Translations under genes and position numbers: made by a program | Assembly: GCA_029775875.1 (NCBI GenBank) | Contig: JARVKD010000007.1 | Span: 1 to 42,408, forward strand | Reading direction: 5' to 3' | Length of the DNA: 42,408 bases | Origin: Nitrososphaeria archaeon | GTDB lineage: Archaea; Thermoproteota; Nitrososphaeria; Nitrososphaerales; JACAEJ01 | In this document: positions 15,288-24,212 of the stretch, in pieces | Layout: each line of letters begins with the position of its first letter | How positions within the stretch are numbered: position 1 is the first letter of the stretch | Notes under the pieces: model-generated | Database searches by the model: none | What the model saw: the letters and a program-made list of their open reading frames with translations, nothing else | Told to the model about the DNA's origin: nothing

Positions 15288-16370
15288 ATGCTATCGCTAA
15301 CAGAAATAAAAAAGATAGATAAATTAGGGCTTTACAAGGTCTATGAGGATTGGCCTAGGCATTGTAAAAAAGCATATGAAATTGAAGTTAATGCTCCAGA
15401 CGCTTCTAATGTTGAAAAGATAATCTACGCTGGCATGGGCGGCTCTGCCACTCCTGGAGATATTCTTCAAGATTGGTTAAAAGATAGCATAAATATTCCC
15501 TTCTACGTTGTCAAAGACTACCATCTTCCGAAGTTTGCTGGAAAGGATACTCTTGTCCTTGCTGTAAGTTGCTCTGGCAACACGGAAGAGACTTTGAGCA
15601 TAGTTCATGAATCCCTAAAGGCTGGATGCAAAGTTGCTACCATCTCTTCAGGAGGATTACTTGAAAAGATGAGCTTGAAGAACAACATTCCTCATAATAA
15701 GGTAGCCTTTACATTACTATCTCGTGCTTCCTTTCCTTACATATTCTATGCATCATTAAAGATCTTGACATCTTGTGGTTTTATCAAAGGCTTAGAAGAC
15801 CAGATTTCCAACTCAATTAAGGTAGTAGAGAGTGTTTCGAAGCGCATATCGGTTAAGGTATCGATGAAGGAGAATCTATCTAAGAAGATAGCCCTTTGGC
15901 TTTACGATTTCTTGCCAGTAATTTATGGATCGAATCTGAATAGAGCCGTTGTCATCAGGTTCAAGAATGTTTTAAATGAAAATGCAAAGATGCATGCCAT
16001 TGTGGACGTTTTGCCTGAGTTATGCCATAACGAAATAGTTGCATGGGAAGGAGCCAAGGATAAGGCTTTGAAACCTCTATTCTTAAGATATAAAGGAGAG
16101 CCTCCTGAAGTAAAAGTAAGATTTGAAATACTTAGAGAGTTGATAAAGGATGCTGGCTTTGATGTATTGGAGATATATTCACAGGGTGAAGATCGTTTAA
16201 GTAAGATTGTATCCTTGCTTTATATCTTAGACTTCTCATCCCTTTACATGGCTGTACTAAGAGGCTTTGATCCTTCGCCAACTGCAAGCATAGAAAAAAT
16301 GAAGAATAGATTAAAGTCAAGGCTCAACTATTCTGACAAACATATTTTCAAGGAAGCAAATTACAGTTGA
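15288..16370 (+). CDS. Bifunctional phosphoglucose/phosphomannose isomerase
   Basis: The enzyme interconverts fructose 6-phosphate with glucose 6-phosphate and mannose 6-phosphate. The 360-residue protein is made of two SIS domains: IYAGMGGSATPGDILQDWL near residues 47-65, the phosphate-binding VLAVSCSGNTEETLSIV near 89-105, and a C-terminal bact-PGI-type half with LPELCHNEIVAWEG near 243-256. MGGSA near 51-55 and CHNE near 247-250 are hallmarks of the crenarchaeal-type PGI/PMI. The ATG at 15288 has no clear ribosome-binding site. Its last 10 bases overlap the 3' end of the convergent ctaB gene. Confidence 0.87.
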   Translation: MLSLTEIKKIDKLGLYKVYEDWPRHCKKAYEIEVNAPDASNVEKIIYAGMGGSATPGDILQDWLKDSINIPFYVVKDYHLPKFAGKDTLVLAVSCSGNTEETLSIVHESLKAGCKVATISSGGLLEKMSLKNNIPHNKVAFTLLSRASFPYIFYASLKILTSCGFIKGLEDQISNSIKVVESVSKRISVKVSMKENLSKKIALWLYDFLPVIYGSNLNRAVVIRFKNVLNENAKMHAIVDVLPELCHNEIVAWEGAKDKALKPLFLRYKGEPPEVKVRFEILRELIKDAGFDVLEIYSQGEDRLSKIVSLLYILDFSSLYMAVLRGFDPSPTASIEKMKNRLKSRLNYSDKHIFKEANYS

Positions 16371-17245
16371 ATCAATCTATCTATCATCATGGCTATGAAG
16401 ATCAAGGCTAGATAAGGACTCGAGAACTTGAAGACAATCCATGCATTCCTATCTGTAGGTTCAAAGAATAGTCTTATGTTCAGCAAGAGCATAGCAAAAC
16501 TTAGAGCTCCTGCCATTGCTAGATAGATCAACCTGAAAAAGCCTAAAAAGTAAAGGACTAGTGTGAAGATGACAAGGATGATAGTTGTGCTTGCTATGCA
16601 CCTTATGGCAACGCCTTTCTCAACCACTACTGGAAGCATAGGTACTTTCGCTTTGGCATAATCATCTCTATACTTTAGAGCCAAGCTCCATATGTGAGTA
16701 GGTATCCAAAGAACAACCAATCCTGCCATTAAAAATGGCAATACTTCTAATACTGTTCCTCTTACTGCTGCATAGCCTATAAGGACTGGCAAGCCTCCTG
16801 ATAGACCGCCTACTATTATGTTAATAGGGTTCCTTCTTTTCAGTATCTTGCTGTATATTACGACATTAATCAAGATTCCTAATAGCATGAGAAAGGAGCT
16901 GAGGGGGTTTATGATAAAGGCAAGGATCAAAGATAGAACCACCAAAATTAGACCATAGTAAAGAGCCTTTTTTGCAATTATCCTCCCTGACGGCAAAGGT
17001 CTTAGCCTTGTTCTGATCATTATTGCATCTATATCCCTATCTATGTAACAAGTGAGAACGTTTGCTCCCGATGAACCTAAGGCTACAGCAAACACTCCGA
17101 GGAAAATAACATTTATTGGAACGTTTTTACCTCCTGCTACAATCATAGCCCCAAAGGCTGTAAAGGTGAGCAGAAGAACAATCCTCGGCTTTGCAAGCTC
17201 AAAGTAGTTTTTAATGGTGTTGATCAATGGCATGATTCTAACCAT
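16361..17245 (-). CDS. ctaB: Protoheme IX farnesyltransferase (heme o synthase)-like UbiA-family prenyltransferase
   Basis: The 294-residue integral membrane protein has eight to nine hydrophobic segments and begins NYFELAKPRIVLLLTFTAFGAM. The first Asp-rich motif is CYIDRDIDAIMIRTRLRPLPSGRI near residues 65-88, which closely follows the CtaB consensus (N-x-x-D-x-x-x-D-x-x-M-x-R-T-x-x-R-P-L-P). A second loop, ALKYRDDYAKAKVPMLPVV near 188-206, is also CtaB-like. It would add a farnesyl group to heme b to give heme o, used by heme-copper oxidases. Other UbiA enzymes, such as archaeal digeranylgeranyl transferases, are less likely given R-T-R-L-R-P-L-P. No oxidase subunit is in the window, so use in aerobic respiration is inference. 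Confidence 0.83.
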   Translation of the reverse strand: MVRIMPLINTIKNYFELAKPRIVLLLTFTAFGAMIVAGGKNVPINVIFLGVFAVALGSSGANVLTCYIDRDIDAIMIRTRLRPLPSGRIIAKKALYYGLILVVLSLILAFIINPLSSFLMLLGILINVVIYSKILKRRNPINIIVGGLSGGLPVLIGYAAVRGTVLEVLPFLMAGLVVLWIPTHIWSLALKYRDDYAKAKVPMLPVVVEKGVAIRCIASTTIILVIFTLVLYFLGFFRLIYLAMAGALSFAMLLLNIRLFFEPTDRNAWIVFKFSSPYLALIFIAMMIDRLIQL

Positions 17246-17300
17246 ATTATCTAGACAGTTTTAAATAGGTATTTATTGCTGTCTGAACAATAATAATTAT

Positions 17301-17642
17301 CTATTTCTTTGATAAAGCTGCCTGAATTTCTTCACGCAATTGCTCATCAGTCTTTCCGTAAGTGCTTATTCCTAACGCATTGGCTGCTTTGATGAGCTTT
17401 TCTCTCTCAATATCTTCTTTTTTGCTCGCAGGCTGTGTAGATTCTTTTGCTTCCTTCTCTGCTTCTTTTATCTCCCTTTCTATTTCCTGCTTTCCCTTCT
17501 CAAACTCTCCTCTGGCTCTTCCTATGGCCCTTGCTATCTCAGGTATCTTCTTAGCTCCGAATAAAAGGACGACTACAAAAAGTATTATCCAAAGCCATTC
17601 TATTCCTCCAGGTAACTGAAGAACCTGACCACTGAACAGCAT
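17301..17642 (-). CDS. tatA: Twin-arginine translocase subunit TatA/TatB
   Basis: The 113-residue protein has one N-terminal membrane span (WLWIILFVVVLLF, about residues 16-28), the family's hinge FGAKKIPEIARAIGRARGEFEKGK (about 28-51), then a highly charged amphipathic and likely coiled region to about 80. The tail near 80-108 (LIKAANALGISTYGKTDEQLREEI) looks like a small helical pair of the type often found at the end of archaeal TatA. TatA forms the pore for folded-protein export. It starts four bases after the tatC stop, so the two are one operon. No obvious twin-arginine substrate is encoded in the window. Confidence 0.88.
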   Translation of the reverse strand: MLFSGQVLQLPGGIEWLWIILFVVVLLFGAKKIPEIARAIGRARGEFEKGKQEIEREIKEAEKEAKESTQPASKKEDIEREKLIKAANALGISTYGKTDEQLREEIQAALSKK

Positions 17643-17646
17643 GAAT

Positions 17647-18441
17647 TTAGATTTGTTGAGGTTTTACTTTAACTTTTCGACGAATGAATAGATAACCTAT
17701 AACATACAGGATTATCATTGGAATTGCTACAAACCACATGGTTATGCCACTCGTATCAGGTGTAATAAAAGCCCCAAAGATGACTATGGCTACTACAGCG
17801 TATGAGAAATTCTTCTTCCAGAATTCTGCATCTACTATTCCTAGGGATGTTAACATAACCATTATTATTGGCAATTGGAAGGAAAGACCAAAAGCAAGGG
17901 TGAATAAAAGCACAAATGAGATGAAATCATCTATAGTTACAAAAGTCTGTGCACCTAGAGCTATACCATACTTGTATAAGAAGTCGAAAGTAAAAGGCGT
18001 TACAAGGACATAAGAAAATATACAGCCAAGAGAAAAGAGTATAGTGGCAGGAACTATTATCCTTAGAATCATCCTTCTCTCACTAGGGTACAAAGCAGGA
18101 TTCACAAATTTTCCTATTTGATAAACTATAACTGGCATGCTGAAGATAACACCAAGGAATAAAGATGTAGTGAATTGAGCCAATATGGCTTGTGCTGGAG
18201 ATGTCACTATGAGTTGCACATAACTAGGGAGCAAGTCCTCTTTTATCTTCTCTATGAATTGTGCAGAAATATTATTATAGACATTCGGAAAAGGGAGGTA
18301 AATCTTGAGATTGCCAAAGTTGAACTCTTCTATCCCAAATATAAAGGTGAAAAGAGTAATAGCTACGACTGATATAAGAATCCTTACTAGCCTTGCTCTA
18401 AGCTCATCTATATGCTCAAGAAGACCCATTTCTTTGGACAA
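17647..18441 (-). CDS. tatC: Twin-arginine translocase subunit TatC
   Basis: TatC is the receptor for twin-arginine signal peptides. The 264-residue protein has six membrane spans. It begins with the cytoplasmic signature GLLEHIDELRARLVRILISVV at residues 6-26, containing the conserved Glu and Arg that bind the signal peptide, and the second conserved block FVNPALYPSERRMILRI near 112-128 includes the P-x-L-x-x-x-E-R motif. The extracellular loop after the first span is long, about 65 residues. Together with tatA it gives a minimal TatAC system. Confidence 0.92.
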   Translation of the reverse strand: MSKEMGLLEHIDELRARLVRILISVVAITLFTFIFGIEEFNFGNLKIYLPFPNVYNNISAQFIEKIKEDLLPSYVQLIVTSPAQAILAQFTTSLFLGVIFSMPVIVYQIGKFVNPALYPSERRMILRIIVPATILFSLGCIFSYVLVTPFTFDFLYKYGIALGAQTFVTIDDFISFVLLFTLAFGLSFQLPIIMVMLTSLGIVDAEFWKKNFSYAVVAIVIFGAFITPDTSGITMWFVAIPMIILYVIGYLFIRRKVKVKPQQI

Positions 18442-18557
18442 TAGCCACCATTTCCTGACGATGAGTTAATACGCTCAATCAAAACAATGATTTATACTTT
18501 AATTTATCGTAGTGCCTGATTACCAGGATTGCTCTTAGACAAATTAATATACAGAGT

Positions 18558-19154
18558 TTGACTCCATCTTCATGTGTGGATTTAGCACCATTAATATCAT
18601 CGTTCAGCATAATAGCCCTTGCTGAGTTTGGGGATAAGACCCAGCTCGCTGCCATTACTCTATCAACAAGGTATAAGCCTGTGTATGTATTCCTAAGCGC
18701 TCTTCTTGCTGTATGCCTAGTAGATGGTATAAGCATACTGGCTGGTATAGTCATTGCTGCCTTCATCCCTATCTCATGGTTAAGCCTTGGATCAGGCATA
18801 GTCTTCATAATATTTGGAATTTGGACTTTACGTTCTAGGGATAAAGATGAGTTTGATGTCAAGAATCAAAGGCTTAGTTTCATTGCTCCCTTCTCTCTTA
18901 TCACTTTAATGGAGTTAGGTGATAAAACTCAATTATCCATCATAGCTCTTGCAGCAAAGTATGGCTCTCCGACTCTCATCTTTCTTGGAGTAGTTCTTGC
19001 CTATTCTATATTGATGGGAGTAGCTGTTGCCTTAGGCTCTAACCTAACTAAAATCATACCAATTCAGTACATAAAGATAGGTGCCTCCATTATATTCATC
19101 GTATTCGGCATCTTATTCATCTTTCAAGCAGTAACTGGAGCCACGTTTCCATAA
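18558..19154 (+). CDS. GDT1/TMEM165 (UPF0016) family cation transporter
   Basis: The 198-residue membrane protein has six spans in two homologous halves, each with the family motif E-x-G-D-K-T: ALAEFGDKTQLAAITL near residues 20-35 and LMELGDKTQLSIIALAAKYG near 119-138. GDT1 proteins exchange Mn2+ or Ca2+, probably for protons. The start is TTG at 18558 or GTG at 18576 (the latter begins just before the first span); no ATG is in frame nearby. It is divergent from tatC across 116 bases. Prokaryotic members sometimes occur as two half-length proteins; here both halves are in one polypeptide. Confidence 0.82.
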   Translation: MTPSSCVDLAPLISSFSIIALAEFGDKTQLAAITLSTRYKPVYVFLSALLAVCLVDGISILAGIVIAAFIPISWLSLGSGIVFIIFGIWTLRSRDKDEFDVKNQRLSFIAPFSLITLMELGDKTQLSIIALAAKYGSPTLIFLGVVLAYSILMGVAVALGSNLTKIIPIQYIKIGASIIFIVFGILFIFQAVTGATFP

Positions 19155-19164
19155 TTGGGACAAG

Positions 19165-21753
19165 CTAGACAATCGTCCTTTCTCCAGGAATAGGTAACCC
19201 TATCTGAGTAACCTCGCCAGATAGGATTCTGACAAAGATTTCTTTTGCGCCAAGCTTGTTCAAGTACTCGTTGTTGTTACCACATCTGTAAGAGTATGTG
19301 CACCTTGGACAACCATCCTCTGACTTGCATGGACACTCTTTCAGTATCTTAAGGGCTCTTTTGAAGGCTAAATCCATTTTATCATAGAGAAGCCTTGTTG
19401 CACCATTGCCACCAACAGAACCATCATAAATGAAGATTAAACCTGATGAGCCCAGAGCAATTCCTCCCATATCTTGGGCTGCTCCCCCTGTTATCATATT
19501 TGTACCCTCTATGGTTACGTGCTCTGCTGCATGGTAACTACTGCATGCTATGTCATCTACCTTTTCCATGGGTGTTTTACTCAGTATCCTATCGGGAATA
19601 GGGGCTCTGAAGACTATTCCTTTCGTTTCAAATTTGTATTCAACAGGTTTATCAAGGAAAACTTTTTGCCCTTTGACTCCCTCCGATCCTATCTCAAAAT
19701 TAACGTATCCTATAACCTTCTTTTCTATAAGTAATTCACAATACGCAACCTCTATGTTCATGATTTGCTTTTTATCCAAGATTTTAAGAATTGATGGTCT
19801 ATCTTCCATTAAAGGCTTAGTATAGTAAGGATAGTTTATTGGAAGATGCTCAACTTTAGCCTCTCCTATTCCTTTTTCGAATTTAAAGCTTTTAGATTTA
19901 TAGCGAGAACCTGCAAGAAAGTATACAGCCTCTGGGTGAAGCTCTTTCAGAGCCTGAGGCATTTCTCTAGCCCCTATCTTTTTGCCATTCAAAGTTATTG
20001 TAACTGTTTCTCCAGAACCTCTGATGTCATATTTCTCAAGAATTCTTCTTGCTGTAGAGTAATCTGGTATGAGTCTATCCTCTTTTTCAAATAGGATTTT
20101 TCTAGATTCTAATTTTCTCAATATGTTTTCGAAATTCGTGAACTCTCCTTTTCTAATAGGTTTATCCATGGAAGAAGCTAAAATCTGCAATTCAGCTACT
20201 ACAGGATTGCTAGGATCAACATAACCTTGGTCCACATCATCGAAATAATCCTTGGGATTGTTCTTATAATATTGGCTTATGGGATCATTATCCCTTAAAG
20301 CTAGTATCGCTATACTCTCTTGTCCTCTCCTACCTGCTCTACCTATCCTATGAATCATCCTAGTTATTGTAACCAGATCTGACACAACAGAATCTACGCT
20401 ACCAATATCTATGCCCAATTCAAGAGTTGGCGTTGAAGATATAGCCTTCAATAATCCTAACTTGAACTCCTTCTCAATTTTCTTTCTATAACTTGACAAA
20501 AGCCCTGCTCTATGAACAGATATATTTATGCCATTCTTCCTAGCGTAAAAGGCTGTAAGCTCCGCCCCTAAGTGTGAACTTGAAAAGACTAATGTTCTAT
20601 AATCATGTGATGCTAATCTCTTTAAAACATCTATGACCAATGATCTGTGAGTTCTTAAGCTTGGGAAGATGATGGCAAAGTGCATTCTTCCACGCTTTCC
20701 CTCTTCCTCTTGGACCAAAGAGAAATCAATCCCAAAGAGAGATTCACAGAATTCTAACGGATTGCTTATCGTTGCTGATGCTGCAACTATTTGAAAATTA
20801 CCACAAATCCTCTTTAAGCGATTTATTATGAAATGCACATTAGAGCCAAAGGTTCCTGTGTAAACATGAACCTCATCGACTACTATATGCTCTACATTAT
20901 GTAGCAGTTTTGAAAAACTAGTTCTGTGCATCATGTGATAATGAAGAGTATCAAAGTTTGTTATGATGATGTCAGGAGGGTTAGAGATTATCCTTTGTCT
21001 CTCACTACTTGGAGTGTCTCCGTCGAATATCTCTATTCTTGCTCCTACTGAGCTTGCAAGCCTTGACAGCTTTGGAATCTGATCTCTTGCCAAAGCCTTT
21101 GTTGGATATATGAAAAGAGCTCTGACGAGTCTCTCACCAGCCCTAAGAGTGCCAAAGTGCTCTATCTTCTTTCCAATTAATTGTATTATAGGGATTGCAA
21201 AGGCTTCTGTTTTACCGCTACCTGTAGGAGCCACTATTACTACATTTTCACTATTTAAAATTCTCTTTACAGCCTCTTCTTGAAATTTATACAGTTTAAT
21301 TATGCCGCTCTTCTCAACTACTTCTGCCAAGGAAGGATCTATACCTATCTCATAAATGCTATGACCTATATCTGGGGTATTCTCATCAAAGAGCTTGTAA
21401 TAGACAACATAATCTTCTCTTGAACTCAAAATATCTTTCATGACCTTTGGTAGATTTTCATACTTTATCCCATAATCTTCAACCATCTTTATTATTTGAT
21501 TTTTTGATCTTATGAGACTTTCTCTCTCCATTATCTTCTCTACATCAGCATTGCATTTTATCAAGCCTTCATCATACTTCCCAAGAAATTCCAGATAAGC
21601 CTCATCACTTTCTAAAACATGTTGAGATATGTATAAGATTCCACAACTCTTACAGTTTATCGTGTATCTACCATCAAAAAGCCTCTTTACATCGGCTTTT
21701 TTACCACAAGAAGGGCAACGGTATCTTTGCACACTTTTTAAAAGTTTCCTCAA
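19165..21753 (-). CDS. DExH-box helicase with C-terminal DUF1998 (MrfA/Hrq1-like)
   Basis: The 862-residue protein has an N-terminal zinc ribbon (C-P-x-C near residue 14 and C-K-S-C near 34), then a superfamily 2 helicase core with the Walker A motif APTGSGKTEAFAIP near 176-189, YPTKALARDQ near 217-226, DEVHVYTG near 295-302, SAT near 329, and motif VI HRIGRAGRRGQ near 471-481. The C-terminal third is DUF1998-like with ASSYHAAEHV near 738 and the metal cluster CPCKSEDGCPRCTYSYRC near 814-831. This arrangement matches MrfA/Hrq1-type helicases that act on DNA damage or crosslinks. It ends the gatCAB run 26 bases after the asparagine synthetase-like gene. TTG at 21753 is taken as the start; GTG at 21732 is an alternative. 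Confidence 0.85.
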   Translation of the reverse strand: MRKLLKSVQRYRCPSCGKKADVKRLFDGRYTINCKSCGILYISQHVLESDEAYLEFLGKYDEGLIKCNADVEKIMERESLIRSKNQIIKMVEDYGIKYENLPKVMKDILSSREDYVVYYKLFDENTPDIGHSIYEIGIDPSLAEVVEKSGIIKLYKFQEEAVKRILNSENVVIVAPTGSGKTEAFAIPIIQLIGKKIEHFGTLRAGERLVRALFIYPTKALARDQIPKLSRLASSVGARIEIFDGDTPSSERQRIISNPPDIIITNFDTLHYHMMHRTSFSKLLHNVEHIVVDEVHVYTGTFGSNVHFIINRLKRICGNFQIVAASATISNPLEFCESLFGIDFSLVQEEEGKRGRMHFAIIFPSLRTHRSLVIDVLKRLASHDYRTLVFSSSHLGAELTAFYARKNGINISVHRAGLLSSYRKKIEKEFKLGLLKAISSTPTLELGIDIGSVDSVVSDLVTITRMIHRIGRAGRRGQESIAILALRDNDPISQYYKNNPKDYFDDVDQGYVDPSNPVVAELQILASSMDKPIRKGEFTNFENILRKLESRKILFEKEDRLIPDYSTARRILEKYDIRGSGETVTITLNGKKIGAREMPQALKELHPEAVYFLAGSRYKSKSFKFEKGIGEAKVEHLPINYPYYTKPLMEDRPSILKILDKKQIMNIEVAYCELLIEKKVIGYVNFEIGSEGVKGQKVFLDKPVEYKFETKGIVFRAPIPDRILSKTPMEKVDDIACSSYHAAEHVTIEGTNMITGGAAQDMGGIALGSSGLIFIYDGSVGGNGATRLLYDKMDLAFKRALKILKECPCKSEDGCPRCTYSYRCGNNNEYLNKLGAKEIFVRILSGEVTQIGLPIPGERTIV

Positions 21754-21779
21754 GAATAAAAACTATACATGTTATAAAA

Positions 21780-22739
21780 TCATATAGGATAAGCCCCGCA
21801 AACCTTACAATACTTAGCATTTTCATTAACGTCTGAGTTGCAAAAAGGGCAATTCTTGCCACCATGCTTAACTCTTTGAGGTATGCCTATTATTTTTCTA
21901 TAAATCTCGTAATACCAAAGTTGCTCTTTACTACGAATTATTACTTTATCTTCTTCCAAATATCTTCTTTTCTTCTCATCAAATTCAAAATCATTTATCC
22001 TTTTTTCCAATAAGTTCGTGAGGAGATTTGTTCCCGAACCGTACTCTATAGGTGTTTTTACTCTCCAAACGATAGCTTCTGGCAATAGATTATCGAAGGC
22101 TTTTCTCAATATCCATTTGCCCCAAGTCTGATGCCCTTCTTTCTTTATCTTGTATTGTGGATCAAGGCTCATGGCATGAGATTTTAACTCTAAATCCAAA
22201 AAAGGGGTTTTCACATCAACGCCTAAAGCCTTACCTAAAGGAATAGATGAAAAGAACATGCTTTCCCACATTCTCCTTAGCTCAAAATCCAACTGCTCCT
22301 TCTTAAGGTCAAAAAGAAAGCTATAACCAGCAAAAAGTTCATCGCTACCATCGCCAGTCATTACTGACTTAATCCCCCTTTCTTTTGCCAATCTTAACGC
22401 AATAAATATTGAGACGCTATTTCTGATCTCCATAGGATCGAATGATCTCAACGTCTTTATGACTATAGGAATTGAATTTAGGAGTTCATGCTCATTGAAT
22501 AGATGGATGGTATGCTCGAGACTCAGGCTTTTTGCCATTAGCTTTGCATACTCTACATCAGGAGCAGGAGCAGCATCAAAGGCTACAGTGAGAGCCTTCA
22601 ATCTATTATTAACAGAAGCCAGATATGCAAGGATGCTTGTGTCTAATCCCCCTGACAAAAGTATGCCTTCAGACATGTTTCTTAGAACTGCTTCTTTGAG
22701 CAAAGAACGAAGTTTAGCACAAACCTCTTCTATTTCCAT
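21780..22739 (-). CDS. Asparagine synthetase-like PP-loop ATPase lacking glutaminase, with C-terminal zinc ribbon
   Basis: The 319-residue protein matches only the synthetase half of AsnB: the PP-loop ILLSGGLDTSILAYL near residues 26-40, SVMTGDGSDELFAGYSFLF near 121-139 and the segment VKTPFLDLELKSHAMSL near 177-193. There is no N-terminal Cys-starting glutaminase domain. The last 25 residues form a four-Cys zinc ribbon, CPFCNSDVNENAKYCKVCG. It lies 18 bases downstream of gatB on the same strand. It could be an ammonia-dependent asparagine synthetase, or a PP-loop amidase or ligase drawing on another ammonia source. The gatCAB neighbourhood makes a link to amide-nitrogen metabolism likely, but the acceptor is unknown. 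Confidence 0.75.
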   Translation of the reverse strand: MEIEEVCAKLRSLLKEAVLRNMSEGILLSGGLDTSILAYLASVNNRLKALTVAFDAAPAPDVEYAKLMAKSLSLEHTIHLFNEHELLNSIPIVIKTLRSFDPMEIRNSVSIFIALRLAKERGIKSVMTGDGSDELFAGYSFLFDLKKEQLDFELRRMWESMFFSSIPLGKALGVDVKTPFLDLELKSHAMSLDPQYKIKKEGHQTWGKWILRKAFDNLLPEAIVWRVKTPIEYGSGTNLLTNLLEKRINDFEFDEKKRRYLEEDKVIIRSKEQLWYYEIYRKIIGIPQRVKHGGKNCPFCNSDVNENAKYCKVCGAYPI

Positions 22740-22757
22740 AATATCTGCCTATCCTCG

Positions 22758-24212
22758 CTAAGAAGTAGCAAATTTTGAAAGCTTTGATAGTCTTTCTCTT
22801 ATAACTTCTCCAGCCATTTTAGGATCTATCTTCCCTTCGGTTGCCTTCATCAATTGCCCCATGAGGTAGTTTATCGCTTTTTTATCAACAATGGCATCTT
22901 TTACTGCTTGGGGATTCTCTTTAAATATCTTCTCGACAATTTTCCTTACATATTCTCTATCAAGAATTTTTTCTAATCCTTTCTCTTTTACAATAGCATC
23001 TGGCATCTTGCCTGTTAGTAGCATATCTTGAAGCACAGACCTAGCCATCTTTCTGCTTATAATACCTTCATCTATAAGTTTTAGCATATCTACAAGATGT
23101 TTCGGCGATAATGTTAATTCATCTATCTCTATACCCTTATCATGCAAATATGATAAGAACTCTCCTGTTAGCCAATTGCTGATCTCTCTAGGTTTATCGT
23201 AAAGCTTAGCGCTTTCTTCAAAAAAGTCAGCCATGGCTTTGCTACGAGTAAGGATTTCAGCGGTTTGAGGTGATAAATGATATTGTTCAACAAAACGTTT
23301 CCTTCTTTCATCGGGAAGTTCTGGCATACTTTGCTCTATCTTTTTTATTTGATCTTTTGAGATGATAACAGGCACTAAATCTGGTTCAGGAAAGTATCTG
23401 TAATCCTGCTCCTCCTCTTTTGTGCGTAATGAGATAGTAATCCTTCTGACCTCATCCCAGTGCCTCGTCTCTTGCCCTACTGCAATTCCTCTTTCAATAA
23501 GGTTCTTCTGCCTTGTGATCTCGAAGTTTAAAGCTCTCTCAACTTCTTTAAAGGATGATATGTTTTTTACCTCGACTCTTTTTCCACCTCTCAAAGATAT
23601 GTTGGCATCGCATCTCATAGAACCTTCAAGACTACCATTTGATACACCTAAATGCTCAAGAATAGATCTTAACTTTTCGAGAAATAGCCTTGCTTCCTTT
23701 GGTGTTTCCATATCTGGTTCTGTGACTATCTCTATTAGAGATATCCCTGCTCTATTATAATCGACTAAAGTATAGGTTGAAGACTCTATTGTACCCTCAT
23801 AGCTTAATTTGCCAGGGTCTTCTTCTAATTGTATACGCCTTATTCGAACCCTTTTGCCATTTATCTGTATATATCCTCCTAAGGCTAAAGGTACTCCTCC
23901 AGCTTTATCATACTGAGATATCTGGAAATTCTTTGGCATGTCTGGGTAGAAATAATTCTTTCTAAAGAAGAGCATCCTTTCAGATATTTTTGAATTTAGG
24001 GCAATTGCCACCATTATGGCATCTTCCAAAGCTTTCTCATTCAACACAGGCAGAGTTCCAGGCATTCCCATGCATATAGGACATATGAGAGTGTTAGGCT
24101 CTTTTTCTCTATAGTCCGATGAGCAACTACAGAATAATTTCGTCTTTAGATTCGTCAATTGGCAATGGACTTCTAATCCGATCTTTATCTCTACTGATTT
24201 GATTTTACTCAT
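22758..24212 (-). CDS. gatB: Aspartyl/glutamyl-tRNA amidotransferase subunit B
   Basis: GatB binds misacylated tRNA and activates its Asp or Glu side chain so that ammonia from GatA can convert it. The 484-residue protein has the complete family pattern: IGLEVHCQLTNLKTKLFC near residues 11-28, NTLICPICMGMPGTLPVLNEKA near 38-59, YPDMPKNFQISQYD near 88-101, LEEDPGKLSYEG near 128-139 and GSMRCDANISLRGGKRVEVKN near 195-215, followed by the YqeY-like helical tail. Cys residues of the metal site (near 28, 30, 42 and 45) are present. A strong GAGGAG site precedes the ATG, and the start overlaps the gatA end by eight bases. It is GatB, not archaeal GatE. Confidence 0.95.
   Translation of the reverse strand: MSKIKSVEIKIGLEVHCQLTNLKTKLFCSCSSDYREKEPNTLICPICMGMPGTLPVLNEKALEDAIMVAIALNSKISERMLFFRKNYFYPDMPKNFQISQYDKAGGVPLALGGYIQINGKRVRIRRIQLEEDPGKLSYEGTIESSTYTLVDYNRAGISLIEIVTEPDMETPKEARLFLEKLRSILEHLGVSNGSLEGSMRCDANISLRGGKRVEVKNISSFKEVERALNFEITRQKNLIERGIAVGQETRHWDEVRRITISLRTKEEEQDYRYFPEPDLVPVIISKDQIKKIEQSMPELPDERRKRFVEQYHLSPQTAEILTRSKAMADFFEESAKLYDKPREISNWLTGEFLSYLHDKGIEIDELTLSPKHLVDMLKLIDEGIISRKMARSVLQDMLLTGKMPDAIVKEKGLEKILDREYVRKIVEKIFKENPQAVKDAIVDKKAINYLMGQLMKATEGKIDPKMAGEVIRERLSKLSKFATS

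Noticed and set aside
18479-18862. Minus-strand 127-residue frame over the GDT1 gene
   Set aside because: It is antisense to a clear family match with two EGDKT motifs and has no domain of its own.
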